A stretch of DNA of 64,000 nucleotides from Tubulanus polymorphus (GCF_964204645.1 NC_134034.1:4434072-4498071); one strand, 5' to 3'; positions 34,172 to 44,800 are shown, counted from the first letter of the stretch. The notes: a model not told the origin generated them from the letters alone. Made by a program: numbers and translations.

Positions 34172-35038
34172 TTAATCACTTTCACTATCAGACCCCCCTA
34201 ACAATTTATTCAAATGCTCTATCGAATCTTCTTCTAATTCTTCATTATTTTTATACTTATTCTTCACCCTTTTTACCGCATCATCAATAGTTGTTTCATT
34301 GTTATGCTTATTCATCCAATCAAATTTATCATTATTTTCTACTTTATGTTTCATAGAATCTTTATTATCAATATGCTTATCTGTAACTATATCACCATGT
34401 GGGTGCCGTATGGCACCATTTTCATTATTATCTTTATTAGTGTTTGCTCCTAATATTTCATTTACAGTGTTTGATCCTAATATTTTATTAGCATCGGTTA
34501 AATCTAATTCATCTTTATTAGGTGTTGCTAATAAAAAATCTTCATATAATTCTTTACCATTTACTTTTTTATTTGAAACACATTTTGTAACATATCTAAA
34601 TGGGTGTTCTATAAATTCTCTTAAACCAACACGTTCTATAACATTAGTAATATGTACCCTTGTATTCATATGTTTATTCCAATTTGATGGAGCGTTTGAA
34701 AATTCACCTTTACAATAATCACAATAATTTCTATTTTCACTAACATTCAATATTATTGCATTATTATATGTAGAAGGTATTACATTATTAGATGTAGAAG
34801 GTATTACATTATTAGATGTAGAAGGTATTACATTATTAGATGTAGAAGGTATTACATTACTTAAATTATCAACAACACCACTTTTATTATTATCGATTTC
34901 TATTAGTTTAGTTTTATAAATTTTGAAAATAGGATCAAATATCAAAGCTATATTACAAGGTATTTCATAATATAAACCATCATTATTTTCATGTGTATCG
35001 ATGTATGGAATATGTTTATATACTTTACCTCCTTCCAT
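34172..35038 (-). CDS. Element protein with tandem octapeptides and a C2H2-type zinc finger
   Basis: 288 residues, intact. After a hydrophilic N-terminus there are four tandem NVIPSTSN-type octapeptides (24-bp repeats, 34769-34864), then one finger YCDYCKGEFSNAPSNWNKHM with a second His (Cys2His2 spacing of a U1/C2H2 type), then a long charged Asn/Lys/Asp-rich tail ending EDSIEHLNKLLGGSDSESD. I do not recognise a named family. It is the last gene of the minus-strand series, next to the capsid gene, and has the ATG in the AT-rich start context. A DNA- or RNA-binding role is an inference from the finger. Confidence 0.6.
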   Translation of the reverse strand: MEGGKVYKHIPYIDTHENNDGLYYEIPCNIALIFDPIFKIYKTKLIEIDNNKSGVVDNLSNVIPSTSNNVIPSTSNNVIPSTSNNVIPSTYNNAIILNVSENRNYCDYCKGEFSNAPSNWNKHMNTRVHITNVIERVGLREFIEHPFRYVTKCVSNKKVNGKELYEDFLLATPNKDELDLTDANKILGSNTVNEILGANTNKDNNENGAIRHPHGDIVTDKHIDNKDSMKHKVENNDKFDWMNKHNNETTIDDAVKRVKNKYKNNEELEEDSIEHLNKLLGGSDSESD

Positions 35039-35070
35039 TTATTATATAAATTTTTATTAAAGTTAAAATT

Positions 35071-36318
35071 TTAATACATAACACTATTTAATTGAGAATT
35101 TACAATATTTAATTCCGCGTCAGATATAATATAAATGTGCATTTTAAAATTTTTGATTCCTTTATTCTTTGTCATGAATAATTGTATTCCATCTTTTGTG
35201 TTCTGTAGATTTTTTCCAGAACCATGTAATGAATTATCCTCTGTTGTTCTAAAATCTAACCATAATACATATTTATTACCGGTATAATAATAAATTTGAT
35301 TAATATTACAATTTTCAGATGATTTTACTTTTTCATTCATAAAATGTTTTCTAATTTCTGGCCATTGATCAATCATTCTCATTCCTTGACAAAATATTTT
35401 ATTTGCTATTCCTTCGATAGTTATTTCTACTTTTGTTATTTCAGGATTATAATAATTATCAACATTTATTGCGCCATTAGTATATGTTGCAATGGTAAAA
35501 AATATTAATATACCTTTAATAGATCTTCTTGGGAAGTTAATATTCTCATTAATTATTTCATCATTTGCATTAATAGTTACAGTTTTAAATTTATCAATAT
35601 AATCATATGATAATGAAAATCCTTGATTGTATTTAGTTTGAATTATACTTGCAATATTTTCATCAGTTACTGTATCATATTCTAAACATATATTCGATAA
35701 TTTATAACTCATATCTTTATTAACGCTAGATATTACAATTTCATTAACAGGAGCAAATGTTATTTCGAATATAACGTCTTCTTGAATTGCGTATTTATAT
35801 AAAGGCGCATTATTATTTATCAATTCAAAGTCTAATGGAATTTTATATTTGCTTCCATATATACTTTTTATCAATTTATCTATAGCATTAGTTAATATTG
35901 CATTATGTGTTTCTGATCTTAATTAATTTTGGTTTTCTGATTGGATTCCTTGAAATATCATATTATTTCTATTTTCTTTAGTTAACCATAAATCTTTATA
36001 ATGCATAAATAAATTATAATCATCTAATGAGAAAACTGTTTCTGGACCAATCTTTATTGTTAATTTTTTAATCAAATATCTTCCAACATTATCAACAACA
36101 TAATCATTATTATTACCGGTTACTTTTATATCGGCTGATAAATAAATACTATTTGGAACGTAAAAAGTATTTTGTGTTAATCTCGGAATTCTAACATATA
36201 AAGTTTCATCAGGATTAATATTAGAAGGGTTATGAGTAATTATATGATGCGATCTTTCTGCTTTAATAGCATTAGATATTCTATGATTCTTAGAAGGATT
36301 GATATAACTCCCACTCAT
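35071..36318 (-). pseudogene. Major capsid protein (double jelly roll) with one internal TAA
   Basis: The frame from ATG 36318 to TAA 35071 spans 416 codons and is interrupted once, by TAA at 35923-35925; both sides are in the same frame. Diagnostic pieces are the N-terminal strand region (HHIITHNPSNINPDETLYVR, YLIKKLTIKIG), the RRSIKGILIFF strand, NPEITKVEITIEGIANKIFCQGM with a conserved Met-Trp-Arg helix after it, and the C-terminal AELNIVNSQLNSVMY. These match the hexon-type capsid proteins of Polintons and adintoviruses, which form the shell facets. The single stop makes this copy non-functional unless read through. It lies between the zinc-finger gene and the coiled-coil membrane protein. 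Confidence 0.82.
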
Positions 36319-36338
36319 TTATTTAACAAAAAAATTAA

Positions 36339-37769
36339 TCATTTATTTTTTATCATATTCACTAATCCAAAAATAATTGCACTTACAACTGTAATTAAAA
36401 ATAAAATAATATGTCCAGCAGCAAAGTAAATAATGTTTCCTGCAGATTTCAATTTAAAACCAACAATTGATGCAATAACTCCTGGTAAAGCTGCAGCAGA
36501 TTTTTTAGATAGTTCCCATAAATATTTTGCTAATTTCTTTAAACCATCCTTAACTTTATCTTGTATTGAATTATTATCATTCGGGTGTTTATCCGGTTTA
36601 TTTGGAGTAGGAAAAGATTTCAAAGCATTTGATATTGCTAAACCAATTGTTGTAAATAACATAGTTACAGCTGTTAGAATTGAAAGAATTGTTATTCCTT
36701 CTAATTTAAATAACAATTTTATTCTATCTTTCAATGATATTTCAGAATCTGGTTTTATCAACAAATCTTTAAAAATAACTTTTAATCTATTAATACTATA
36801 ATCATATGATTTTAATAATAATTTAATTTCTTCTTTTTGTAATTCTATGTTATATTCTAAATCATCTTTTTCTTTTTCTAAATATGCATTTCTTTTTTTA
36901 AATTCGATTTCTTCAATAACTTTATTATCTCTATCTAATTTTAGTTGTTCCGATTCTTTTCTTGATTTAAATAATTCATCTTCTAAAGTTCTAATTTTTA
37001 AATCTCTTATACTTTTATCATGCGCAATTTTATCAGATGCAAGTCTTATACTTTCAATTTCTCTAATTGCTTTATCAGAAAACATATCTAAATCTTCTAA
37101 TTCTTGATCTGTTGCATCAATTAATCCATTCGGTAAAAGTTTTTCAATTGGAACTTTATTTGATTTAAGTTTACTAGTTTTGGAAGTTTTATTCTGTTCA
37201 GAAGTTGTTTCTGTTACTGGATTATCTTTGATTGTTTCAAATAATTTTTCAATTCTTTGTTTAAATACTCTTTTAATTTTATCAGTTAATTCTTGTGTTA
37301 CATCTTCTGGTTCATTACTATTCATTATTCTTTTAATTTTAGATAGGTCTAAATTAAGCAAAGTTGATTTTGCTAATATTTTCTCTTGATTTTTATAAGA
37401 GATTTTAATATAATAACCATCTTTCAATTTATAATAATATTCACCATCTAAAAACTTTAAATCCTGTACTAAAAGTCTGGCGCCTCTATCATTTATATTA
37501 TATCCAGAATCTTTAAATACACGTTGAAAATCATACATAAATTCATAATTTTCAAAATTTTCTATTTCTAAATCTGGATTTAAATTTTCAGGAGGTATTC
37601 TCGATCTAGTTCTTCTATCATGTTCATCTGTTGGTGGGGCTTTAGAACCACTATCTGCTAAATTAGAATTATATGCTGATTCATTACCATCATCAATATT
37701 AGTTTCATTAAGATTAGCACCTGCATCATTATAATCATCATCAATATATCCCTCATTATTATTTCCCAT
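36339..37769 (-). CDS. Coiled-coil protein with C-terminal membrane segments and N-myristoylation-like start
   Basis: 476 residues. Acidic, Asn/Asp-rich N-terminus beginning MGNNNE, which fits a myristoylation signal. A possible folded part (residues about 80-150) comes next, then a long heptad-rich coiled coil of Glu/Lys/Leu (about 215-320). Two hydrophobic stretches follow: LEGITILSILTAVTMLFTTI near residue 360 and, at the end, IIYFAAGHIILFLITVVSAI. The gene sits just upstream of the capsid gene on the same strand. Such proteins recur beside capsid genes in this group of elements; a virion or membrane scaffold is a guess. An in-frame ATG 36 bases upstream is cut off by a TAA directly before the MGNNN start, so the N-terminus may once have been longer. 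Confidence 0.6.
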   Translation of the reverse strand: MGNNNEGYIDDDYNDAGANLNETNIDDGNESAYNSNLADSGSKAPPTDEHDRRTRSRIPPENLNPDLEIENFENYEFMYDFQRVFKDSGYNINDRGARLLVQDLKFLDGEYYYKLKDGYYIKISYKNQEKILAKSTLLNLDLSKIKRIMNSNEPEDVTQELTDKIKRVFKQRIEKLFETIKDNPVTETTSEQNKTSKTSKLKSNKVPIEKLLPNGLIDATDQELEDLDMFSDKAIREIESIRLASDKIAHDKSIRDLKIRTLEDELFKSRKESEQLKLDRDNKVIEEIEFKKRNAYLEKEKDDLEYNIELQKEEIKLLLKSYDYSINRLKVIFKDLLIKPDSEISLKDRIKLLFKLEGITILSILTAVTMLFTTIGLAISNALKSFPTPNKPDKHPNDNNSIQDKVKDGLKKLAKYLWELSKKSAAALPGVIASIVGFKLKSAGNIIYFAAGHIILFLITVVSAIIFGLVNMIKNK

Positions 37770-37823
37770 TTATCCCATTTCATAATCTTCTTCACCTTCT
37801 ACATCCATTTACATAATAAGAAA

Positions 37824-38163
37824 TTAAAATTTAAAATATAATATTCCTCCGATTACAATTCCTATACAAGTTATAGCTAATTTAGTATTTTCATGGGATT
37901 TATTATCATCATTTAGTTTAATTATTTCATGTTGAATATTATCAGTTTTTATATCTTCTGATGTATTATAATCCGGTTTAGAATCATTATTTAATTTAAT
38001 ATTTTTAGTTTTAGTTTCTGTTGATTGAATATGTTTTTTTATTTTTTTCACCTTCCATTAATTTTGGAGCAGTAATAATCTTTTTATTTATATCATTCAA
38101 TCCAAATGAATGATTTATTGTTGCAGTTTTAATTAGACTATTATAACCAATTATATTTCCCAT
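37824..38163 (-). pseudogene. Small myristoylation-like membrane protein, frameshifted in an A-run
   Basis: ATG 38163 opens MGNIIGYNSLIKTATINHSF, again an MGNxxG start that fits N-myristoylation. The frame is lost at a run of As near 38040; the other frame continues as a polar Lys/Asn/Asp-rich linker and ends with one membrane segment, LAITCIGIVIGGILYFKF. Neither half alone looks complete. A slippage-prone homopolymer makes a recent indel or an assembly error plausible. Confidence 0.5.
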
Positions 38164-38224
38164 CTTTAATACTAAATCATTAGAAATAATCTAATATGTG
38201 ATTTATCTAAATAATTTTGATATC

Positions 38225-39178
38225 TTACAATGTTTTCTGGAATCGATCTATTTCATCATTATGAATGGAATCTTCAAATAATACTTTGAATTGTTTCTGT
38301 GTATCAAATGATGTATTTAAATTTCCAATTATTGGGGATCTTGTTTCAACTTGTGCACCTAAAATACATATCAAATAAGTTCTAATAGATTGATTTATTC
38401 TTTCTATACCTGATTTAGTAAAACCTTCACTATTTTCTAAAATGAAATAAACCCAACCATTGTTGTTTTCTTGTTTTAAATGATCATAAAATTTCGGTAA
38501 TTTATTGAAATTTAATGTTTCTAAATCCTTTGTTTCTATTTTACCATAACCTAATTTATTATTATAGATATTATAAAAACTATTAGATGGTATGGGAAGT
38601 GCACAATATTCTGCAATCTTTTTAGGGCAAGGAAGTGATCTTATTGTTCCAATTTTTGTTCTAAAATCAGAATTATTTATATCTATATTAAATTCATTGC
38701 AAATTTTATAAAAATTTGATAAATTAATATTATTATCTAATTCTTTAAAATATCTAGATCCTGGTAAAGCGCACTCTAATTCATTTAATATTATTCTGAT
38801 TTGAAAGTATGTATGAAATCTAAATAAACTTTGAATTAATTTATATTTAGAATTATTCAAATGATCATTCCAACTAATTCCACATCCTGTTGTTGCACAA
38901 TAAACAGCAAAATTTAATTGGTTCTGCCAATACTTCATATTAGATTTTAATAACCATTGTTTTTCATCTTTCAATTTTTTAAAATTAATTAAATATACAT
39001 GAAATATATTTTCCATCTTTGCATTAAAATTATTAGTTTCAGTAACATAAATTTCTAAATTAGTTAATGAATCTAAAACTTCATTTCTATATGTAATATC
39101 TTTATTAAAATCTATTGCTGGCATATTATATTTAATTGATTTATTATATTGGAAAGCTTTTGGAAAACTATCTGCCAT
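38225..39178 (-). CDS. Unrecognised 317-residue element protein
   Basis: Intact frame preceded by the shared start motif. Mixed alpha/beta composition, rich in Asn, Lys and aromatic residues, with no signal peptide or clear membrane segment. Cys-containing AVYCATTGCGISW and GTIRSLPCPKKIAEYCALP are notable. I do not recognise a family. Its size and place between membrane proteins and the capsid module suggest a conserved structural or assembly protein, but that is inference from context only. Confidence 0.55.
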   Translation of the reverse strand: MADSFPKAFQYNKSIKYNMPAIDFNKDITYRNEVLDSLTNLEIYVTETNNFNAKMENIFHVYLINFKKLKDEKQWLLKSNMKYWQNQLNFAVYCATTGCGISWNDHLNNSKYKLIQSLFRFHTYFQIRIILNELECALPGSRYFKELDNNINLSNFYKICNEFNIDINNSDFRTKIGTIRSLPCPKKIAEYCALPIPSNSFYNIYNNKLGYGKIETKDLETLNFNKLPKFYDHLKQENNNGWVYFILENSEGFTKSGIERINQSIRTYLICILGAQVETRSPIIGNLNTSFDTQKQFKVLFEDSIHNDEIDRFQKTL

Positions 39179-39194
39179 TTATATAATTAAAAAA

Positions 39195-39634
39195 TTAATA
39201 ATTTATTAATTCTTTTAATAATTTATCTTGTTCTTCAACTGTTATATGGCCATTTAAACTCATTATATAATCTAGTGTATTTTTTAATTTATTAATTTCT
39301 TTTATATTAGTTTTAATTTTTTCTTTATTACTTTTTATATTTAATTTTGAACTTATGCCAGTTAAAACACTTGAACTTAATCCTAATACACCAATTGATA
39401 TAGCTAAAGGTGTTAATGGACTGATTATTGCTAGAAATGTTATTACAGAACTAATTGTAACCGAACCACTAATAATAAGATAATATTAATAATAATTTTC
39501 CTTTTTAAATTTTTTTTCATTTTAACTTTTAAGTCACTTTCAAATTCTAATATTTGTTTTTCAAAATATATTTTTAATTTAGTTTTATTTATATCATGAG
39601 GAATAATATCAATATTATCAATTTTATCTTCCAT
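39195..39634 (-). pseudogene. Two-segment membrane protein, frameshifted
   Basis: ATG 39634 reads a charged N-terminus with an amphipathic helix, then loses frame near 39470. The next frame gives ISGSVTISSVITFLAIISPL and PLAISIGVLGLSSSVLTGIS, two small-residue-rich membrane segments, and a charged helix ending KELINY at TAA 39195. This layout (charged start, glycine/serine-rich double membrane span, Lys-rich tail) recurs in Polinton-type elements. One indel separates the halves. Confidence 0.5.
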
Positions 39635-39653
39635 TTATTTAGAAAAAAAATTA

Positions 39654-40076
39654 CTAATTAGTAAACTTATAAGCAACAAATATAACAATAACTGTTCCAC
39701 CTAAAATCCAAATTATTTCATATTTCTGTTGTTCTTTACTTGGGGTATAATAATCTGATAATTTAGGTTTGTATAGATGTAATTTTTCTTTATTGGTTTC
39801 CGCGTTATATAAACTCATTGCATCATCAACTGATTGAAAATCTCTATGTGAAATCTTCTGATCATATAATTCCTTGTTAATATAATCCATATAGTATTGT
39901 CGTTTTTCTCTGTATTCTTCTGCTGCTTTATTGTATTTCTCTAATGCTAAGTTATGTCTTCTTTGATCGCCTAATGAACTATTTTTATCAATATGCTTAA
40001 ATAAATAACCGTCACCAGTAAATGCTCAAGCGTTAACAATTGCCGATCCTATAATAGTTATAATTGCAGAAGCCAT
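39654..40076 (-). pseudogene. Element membrane-anchored protein with TGA at codon 17
   Basis: From ATG 40076 the frame starts MASAIITIIGSAIVNA, meets TGA, and continues in the same frame with GDGYLFKHI, a basic helix (RRHNLALEKYNKAAEEYREK), a middle part with DVDDAMSLY-like motif, LSDYYTPS, and a C-terminal membrane segment ending VIFVAYKFTN. 141 codons in total. The pattern (AxVNA near the start, RH..A helix, LSDxY.PS, terminal membrane span) belongs to a recurrent but unnamed protein of Polinton/adintovirus-like elements. The downstream ATG at 39890 alone would give only the last 78 residues. Confidence 0.6.
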
Positions 40077-40324
40077 TTATTTAGCAAAAAAATTATGCCT
40101 TTGTATGGGAGGAATATATTTTTGTTTTTTTCCAAATAATCAATAGTTAAATTAGATAAAGTAACTGCTAATGTTAATTTTAAAATATCATTTATATCAA
40201 ATCTATCAACATTAACACTTCCCATTTTGAATACTTTTTTTAATACCATTGAATAACCAACAGTTCCAACTGATAGTAATGCTCCATTATATAATCCAGT
40301 TATTATCCACTTATTATCACTCAT
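40058..40324 (-). CDS. Small membrane protein of the element
   Basis: 88 residues, start in an ATGA overlap with the previous gene's stop (40321-40324). One membrane-like segment, YNGALLSVGTVGYSMVL, then a KMGSVNVDRFDINDILKLTLAV stretch resembling a small conserved protein of related elements. The last dozen residues are atypically hydrophobic and overlap the next gene's start, so the real end may have been moved by an indel. Confidence 0.5.
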   Translation of the reverse strand: MSDNKWIITGLYNGALLSVGTVGYSMVLKKVFKMGSVNVDRFDINDILKLTLAVTLSNLTIDYLEKNKNIFLPYKGIIFLLNKWLLQL

Positions 40325-40680
40325 TTATTTATCAAAAAATTACTATCATCAAAATATTTAGTTATCTTAGTGATGATTAATTCAACATTTATTTCATTAC
40401 TAGTTTCATTTGTATATATTTCAATTATTATTTTTTTAATATCATCGATGATAAAATCTTCATCTAATTCATAAAATCTTAAAGATTCTCTAATTAAATT
40501 AGTAATCTTTTCTACATTTAAAGTTTCTTTATCTATTGTTGTTTCATACTCAAATGTTGTTTCATTAGAAAATGCAATATTTTTAATATGTGTAATTACA
40601 TCATTAATGTTAAATTTCATTTCTTTCTCATGTTTAAAATCAAACCCAAAACATATAATCGGTCCAACAGTTATATTCAT
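40321..40680 (-). CDS. Unrecognised 119-residue acidic protein
   Basis: Begins MNITVGPIICFGFDF, then alternates Glu/Asp/Lys-rich helices with Ile-rich strands. No motif that I recognise. It starts 17 bp after the penton-like gene's stop, in the shared T-run/TATAAATG context, and ends in an ATGA overlap, so it is cotranscribed or at least tightly packed with both neighbours. Confidence 0.5.
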   Translation of the reverse strand: MNITVGPIICFGFDFKHEKEMKFNINDVITHIKNIAFSNETTFEYETTIDKETLNVEKITNLIRESLRFYELDEDFIIDDIKKIIIEIYTNETSNEINVELIITKITKYFDDSNFLINK

Positions 40681-40696
40681 TTATATAGTGAAAAAA

Positions 40697-41452
40697 TTAC
40701 TCTCTACATCTTATAACTAATTCATATATCACAGGAAAGTTATTCAAATCAATTAAATATCCATTATGATTTCTTATTTCTAATTTAAAATTATTAAATT
40801 TAGGAATGCAAGGTTTAAAATCACATTCTGTTAAATTATAATTTATTTGAGTTCCAAATTGTTTAACATTTTTTAGCTGTAAAATATTTAGTATACTAGA
40901 AATACAAATTGTTTCTTTAGTTGCTTCGAAAGTTTTTGTAGGCTCGATTAAATTGCTATAAATATAAAAGTGTGTAAAAGGTATTATATTTGAGCTGCCT
41001 TCTGCGTTTCCAGTAACTGTAAGAGGTTTAATTCCTAACATTTTAGCCAGTGGTTTGTTTACCATAAATTTATGTTGTTCATTAGATATCTTTATTCTTA
41101 TTTTATTTGTACTATCAATTTTATTAAATTTAATTTCAAATACAGAAGTGCCCCCGATTTTCAACCGAGCTCTTCTATTAATTTCCTGCGCTAATGATTC
41201 TAAATTATATAATCCTGGTTTTAAAAATATATGAAACCATTTATCTTTATTTTTCATATAAATCATAAACCCTCTATGTTCAAAAGTTTTATCCGATATA
41301 TTATAAAAAGAATTACATGAACTTATATTAACTAATTTTAAATCTACACAATTCTTGAATTCTCTATCTAATTGTACTAGTAAATTATGAGATTTATAAT
41401 TTGTAAGCCTTCTAGAATCAACAAATATTCTGTATTCTTTTAATTCTACCAT
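40697..41452 (-). CDS. Penton-like minor capsid protein
   Basis: 251 residues, intact. The order of features fits the single-jelly-roll penton of Polintons/adintoviruses: N-terminal strand YRIFVDSRRL, a turn-and-helix FLKPGLYNLESLAQEINRRA, the strand FEIKFNKI, the motif PLAKMLGIKPL, HFYIYSNLIEPT, and a C-terminal strand pair FKLEIRNHNGYLIDL and VIYELVIRCRE. These proteins fill the fivefold vertices. The gene lies upstream of the small-membrane-protein run and is one of the few large genes of the element without a stop. Confidence 0.72.
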   Translation of the reverse strand: MVELKEYRIFVDSRRLTNYKSHNLLVQLDREFKNCVDLKLVNISSCNSFYNISDKTFEHRGFMIYMKNKDKWFHIFLKPGLYNLESLAQEINRRARLKIGGTSVFEIKFNKIDSTNKIRIKISNEQHKFMVNKPLAKMLGIKPLTVTGNAEGSSNIIPFTHFYIYSNLIEPTKTFEATKETICISSILNILQLKNVKQFGTQINYNLTECDFKPCIPKFNNFKLEIRNHNGYLIDLNNFPVIYELVIRCRE

Positions 41453-41469
41453 TTATTTTACATATTTTC

Positions 41470-41822
41470 TTATTCGAAATCTATTTCATGGTGCCCTTTT
41501 TCATTCTTACCTTTGTATACGAAATAGAAATCACCAGAACATAATTCTTCTAGATCTTCACTTGATAATCTATGAAATCTATCCGGTAAATATGTTCTGA
41601 ATTTATATGTATTTCCTTTTAATCCTTCATATTCTAAGTGTATAACTAATTTATCTCCATATTTGTTAGTAACTGTATCAATATTTGTAATTAGATATTT
41701 CTTATGGATTATTAATTCTTTTAACTTCTTAAATTTATAATCTACTGATTTGACATTTGAAGTATCTTTTATTCTATCTAGAATATTTTGTTGTTCTCAC
41801 TGTGTGTTTGTTTAATCTCCAT
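41470..41822 (-). pseudogene. Possible replication-associated OB-fold-like protein, frameshifted near the start
   Basis: From an ATG at 41822 the frame stops after 14 codons; a second frame, lacking its own ATG, is open for about 107 codons to TAA 41470 (ILDRIKDTSNVKSVDYKFKK, then YLITNIDTVTNKYGDKLVIH, FRTYLPDRFHRL, and FYFVYKGK before the acidic end). The strand pattern, with a KYGDKLVIHL strand and a FLP-type loop, is like small proteins of this element class that I suspect to be OB-fold single-strand binders. It sits directly downstream of the polymerase. Family and function are tentative. Confidence 0.4.
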
Positions 41823-41851
41823 TTTAATAACATATTTTTATTAAAATTTGA

Positions 41852-44800
41852 TTAACACGTTAGAATTCTTTTCATTATTTCCTTCTCTTTTGTTTCTTCT
41901 CTTTTAAATTTTAAGTATTCATCTAAATTGCAACCATAAGCAACTGTATGAATTCCATCATCCAGAATATATCTTTTATCATCAAATGGGTTTAGACTTA
42001 TCTTTTCAATTTCTTCAATAAACATTTCATGATCTTCAGATCTTAAACATCTCATCTTATGTTTTCTAACTTCTTCATTGAATATACATTTGATGTAATC
42101 TTTGAAATGAATATTCTTTTCTACTACACTTTTGGTTATTCCTTTTAACTTTTTAGCTTCATGTTCTTTACTTTTATATGAATACATTTTAGATCTAATA
42201 CCAATGAATTCAATCATTTCTTCACCACCTAATTCATCCTTAAACTTCCCTGGAACTTTTTTATTATCATTGCTAAACAATTCATGATATTTAGGATAGT
42301 TACTGAAATCAAAATGATGTTTTAATGTTTTTAAATCATCTGTTATGTTATCAGTTTTTATCTTTAATATGTAACTGTCAGTATCAAAATATGATATTTC
42401 TATATGTTTTTCTCCAAAAAGTGGTTGTAATACATTATAATAGAATTCATACATTAGTAATTTTGATAATTCTAAAACTGAAGCGCCAACATAGATTGGT
42501 TAATTAAATTTCATTGATGTTCTTCTCATTTTAACTGCAGCTAAATTTTCATCAAATATTCTGTTACCAATGAACTTAGGATATGTTTGAAAATGTATAA
42601 TTCTTTTACCATTACTGACTAACTCAATATCATTTCTATTTCTAATATTTTAACAAGTCTTACCAAAGAATGCATTGTTCATTAACTTGAAGTAATCTTT
42701 CTCGAAATCAGTTTTAGCTTCACTTCTCTGTTTGGTGTTAAAATCTATATATTTTTCTAACCACTTAGATTGACTGAATGAAATATATCTATGTACTTTT
42801 TTTAGAACCATTCCTTGTTTTAAGTAAAACTTTAACATTCTATAATGTACTACATAATTATATTTATCTTCTTGAGTTACCATTAACTTTCCTGTATGGA
42901 TATGATTTTCGGGTTTAATTCATTTTTGATAATTTGATAATTCTTCATGAGTTACAGTTTTATGTTCGGGACAGTAAGCTAGATTTCTAGATTTAAATTT
43001 AATATGTTCAGGATATTCTAAATCTACAACAAAGAAGTAACCAGTATCTGAATCATCTGCAATATCTAGAATTCTTTTCTTCCAATCAAATTTATCATTA
43101 TTTTCACGTTGTAAAACTTCACTTATTTCAAATACTCCATAAGGTTGTGGTTCCATCATTGCCCAACCATACAAATTATTTGCATCTATATATAATAACT
43201 TATATCCGGGGTTATCATTTACATTGAAATATCTATCCCCTAATACACCTGAAACACCTCCTCTTATAGATTTTTCAAATAATAATAATTGATCTATATT
43301 TGTTAACAATTCCATTTTTATATCTGTAAATTTTATACCACAATCCCATATTAATCCTGGACTTGAATAACAATGACATGGATCAATATCGAAATATTTT
43401 AGATTTACATCTCTAAACCTTTCGAATATATCAGTTAACAATAATACATCTGATTTTAGATATAAATCTACTAATTGCCCATGATTTTTCATTCTAAAAT
43501 GATTCCAAATATTCAATGTTCTATTATATACTTCATCTTTAACATATTCATTTTTTAATTCATCATAGAATTGTTCTTTCAATAATTCAGTTATATTGAA
43601 ATCATTATGTGATTTATAAAATGAATATGGAATTGCTCCTTTATATCTCATTAATTTAAAATCATCATTATTTGGTAGTGTTGCTTTAATATTTTTAATT
43701 CATCATCAACTAATGATTTTGATAAGTTATCTAATGAACTATTTAAAAATATATATGAATCTATAAATCTTGGGCAACCAAATTGGAATGATATATAATT
43801 CTCAGATGTTTTAGCTAACATTCTAAATTTATAAGTTGGTATTTTATCTTTTGATCTATTTGAATTTAATCTTTCTATTTCATTATTAATTTCTTCTATT
43901 TTATGACATAACTGTTTGATGAATAAATGTGCATCATATCCTGATAGATTATGAAATATAACTGGTACAAAATTAATTTTCTTAGCTTGTAAGTTACAAT
44001 TCTCATGTGCGGCGCCTCTAAACTTTCCATTCAAATGATCATGGTCTCTTACTTTTTTATCTTTATAATTAAATATCTTTTCACAATAATAACATTTATC
44101 TGCAAACTCAAATGCTTCTTTATCTTCTTCTGTCATTATAATTTCTATATTTGTATTCAATAATTTACTAAATCTTGTTTCATATTCAATTAATAAGTCA
44201 CAAAAATAATTAATAACATTTTCATTTCTATAATGATAATATTCAATTTCAATTAGTTCTGGATAATCAGATTTTATATATAACCCGAAAGCTGCAGCTG
44301 ATTGAGGACTCTTTTTAATAGTATTTGTTTTTGGTGGTTCATCTGAAAAATCATTTTCATTAGAATTTAATTTCTTTCTTTTATAATATATTTCTTTTCT
44401 ATCTTGATCAGTTAGTTCTTTATTTAATGATTCAAAATCTCCATATATAACAAATGGAACTTTATTTTTGTAATCATATTTTTTGAATTCTAATATTTTA
44501 TCCTTTTCATTTGGTAAAACTAATTTACAATAATCATAATTTTCACATAATTGTTTATGATTTAATAATGTACTTTCATTACTGAATCTATGTAAACATT
44601 TTCTACAAAGATATATTTTATGGTGATCATTTTCTGATTTAAAAAATAAATCTATTTGTTTAATCCACATATAATGATTCTCATAATATAATATATCTAT
44701 AACATCGTTTGAATCATAATCTTTTGATAGGTATGAAGGTCCTAATGTATAATGTTTTATATTGTTACCTTTTGTATTTGGTAATTTGATTAAATCAAAT

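Larger units (their letters stand above)
39179..40696 (-). promoter_or_regulatory. Repeated gene-start motif: T-run, short spacer, TAAATAAATG or TATAAATG
   Basis: The starts at 40680, 40324, 40076, 39634 and 39178 (and 36318 outside this span) are each preceded by TAATTTTTT(T/TT), 1-5 bases, then TAAATAAATG or TATAAATG, where the last three bases are the start codon. The TAA before the T-run is often the stop codon of the gene before. The starts at 35038, 41452 and 37809 show weaker versions. T-run, spacer and TAAAT(G) is the layout of the poxvirus late promoter. Confidence 0.65.

Noticed and set aside
33691-42922. TGA recoding (alternative genetic code or selenocysteine) in the Polinton
   Set aside because: The TGA codons stand at unrelated positions, TAA stops are just as common, and true frameshifts occur, so ordinary decay is the simpler reading.
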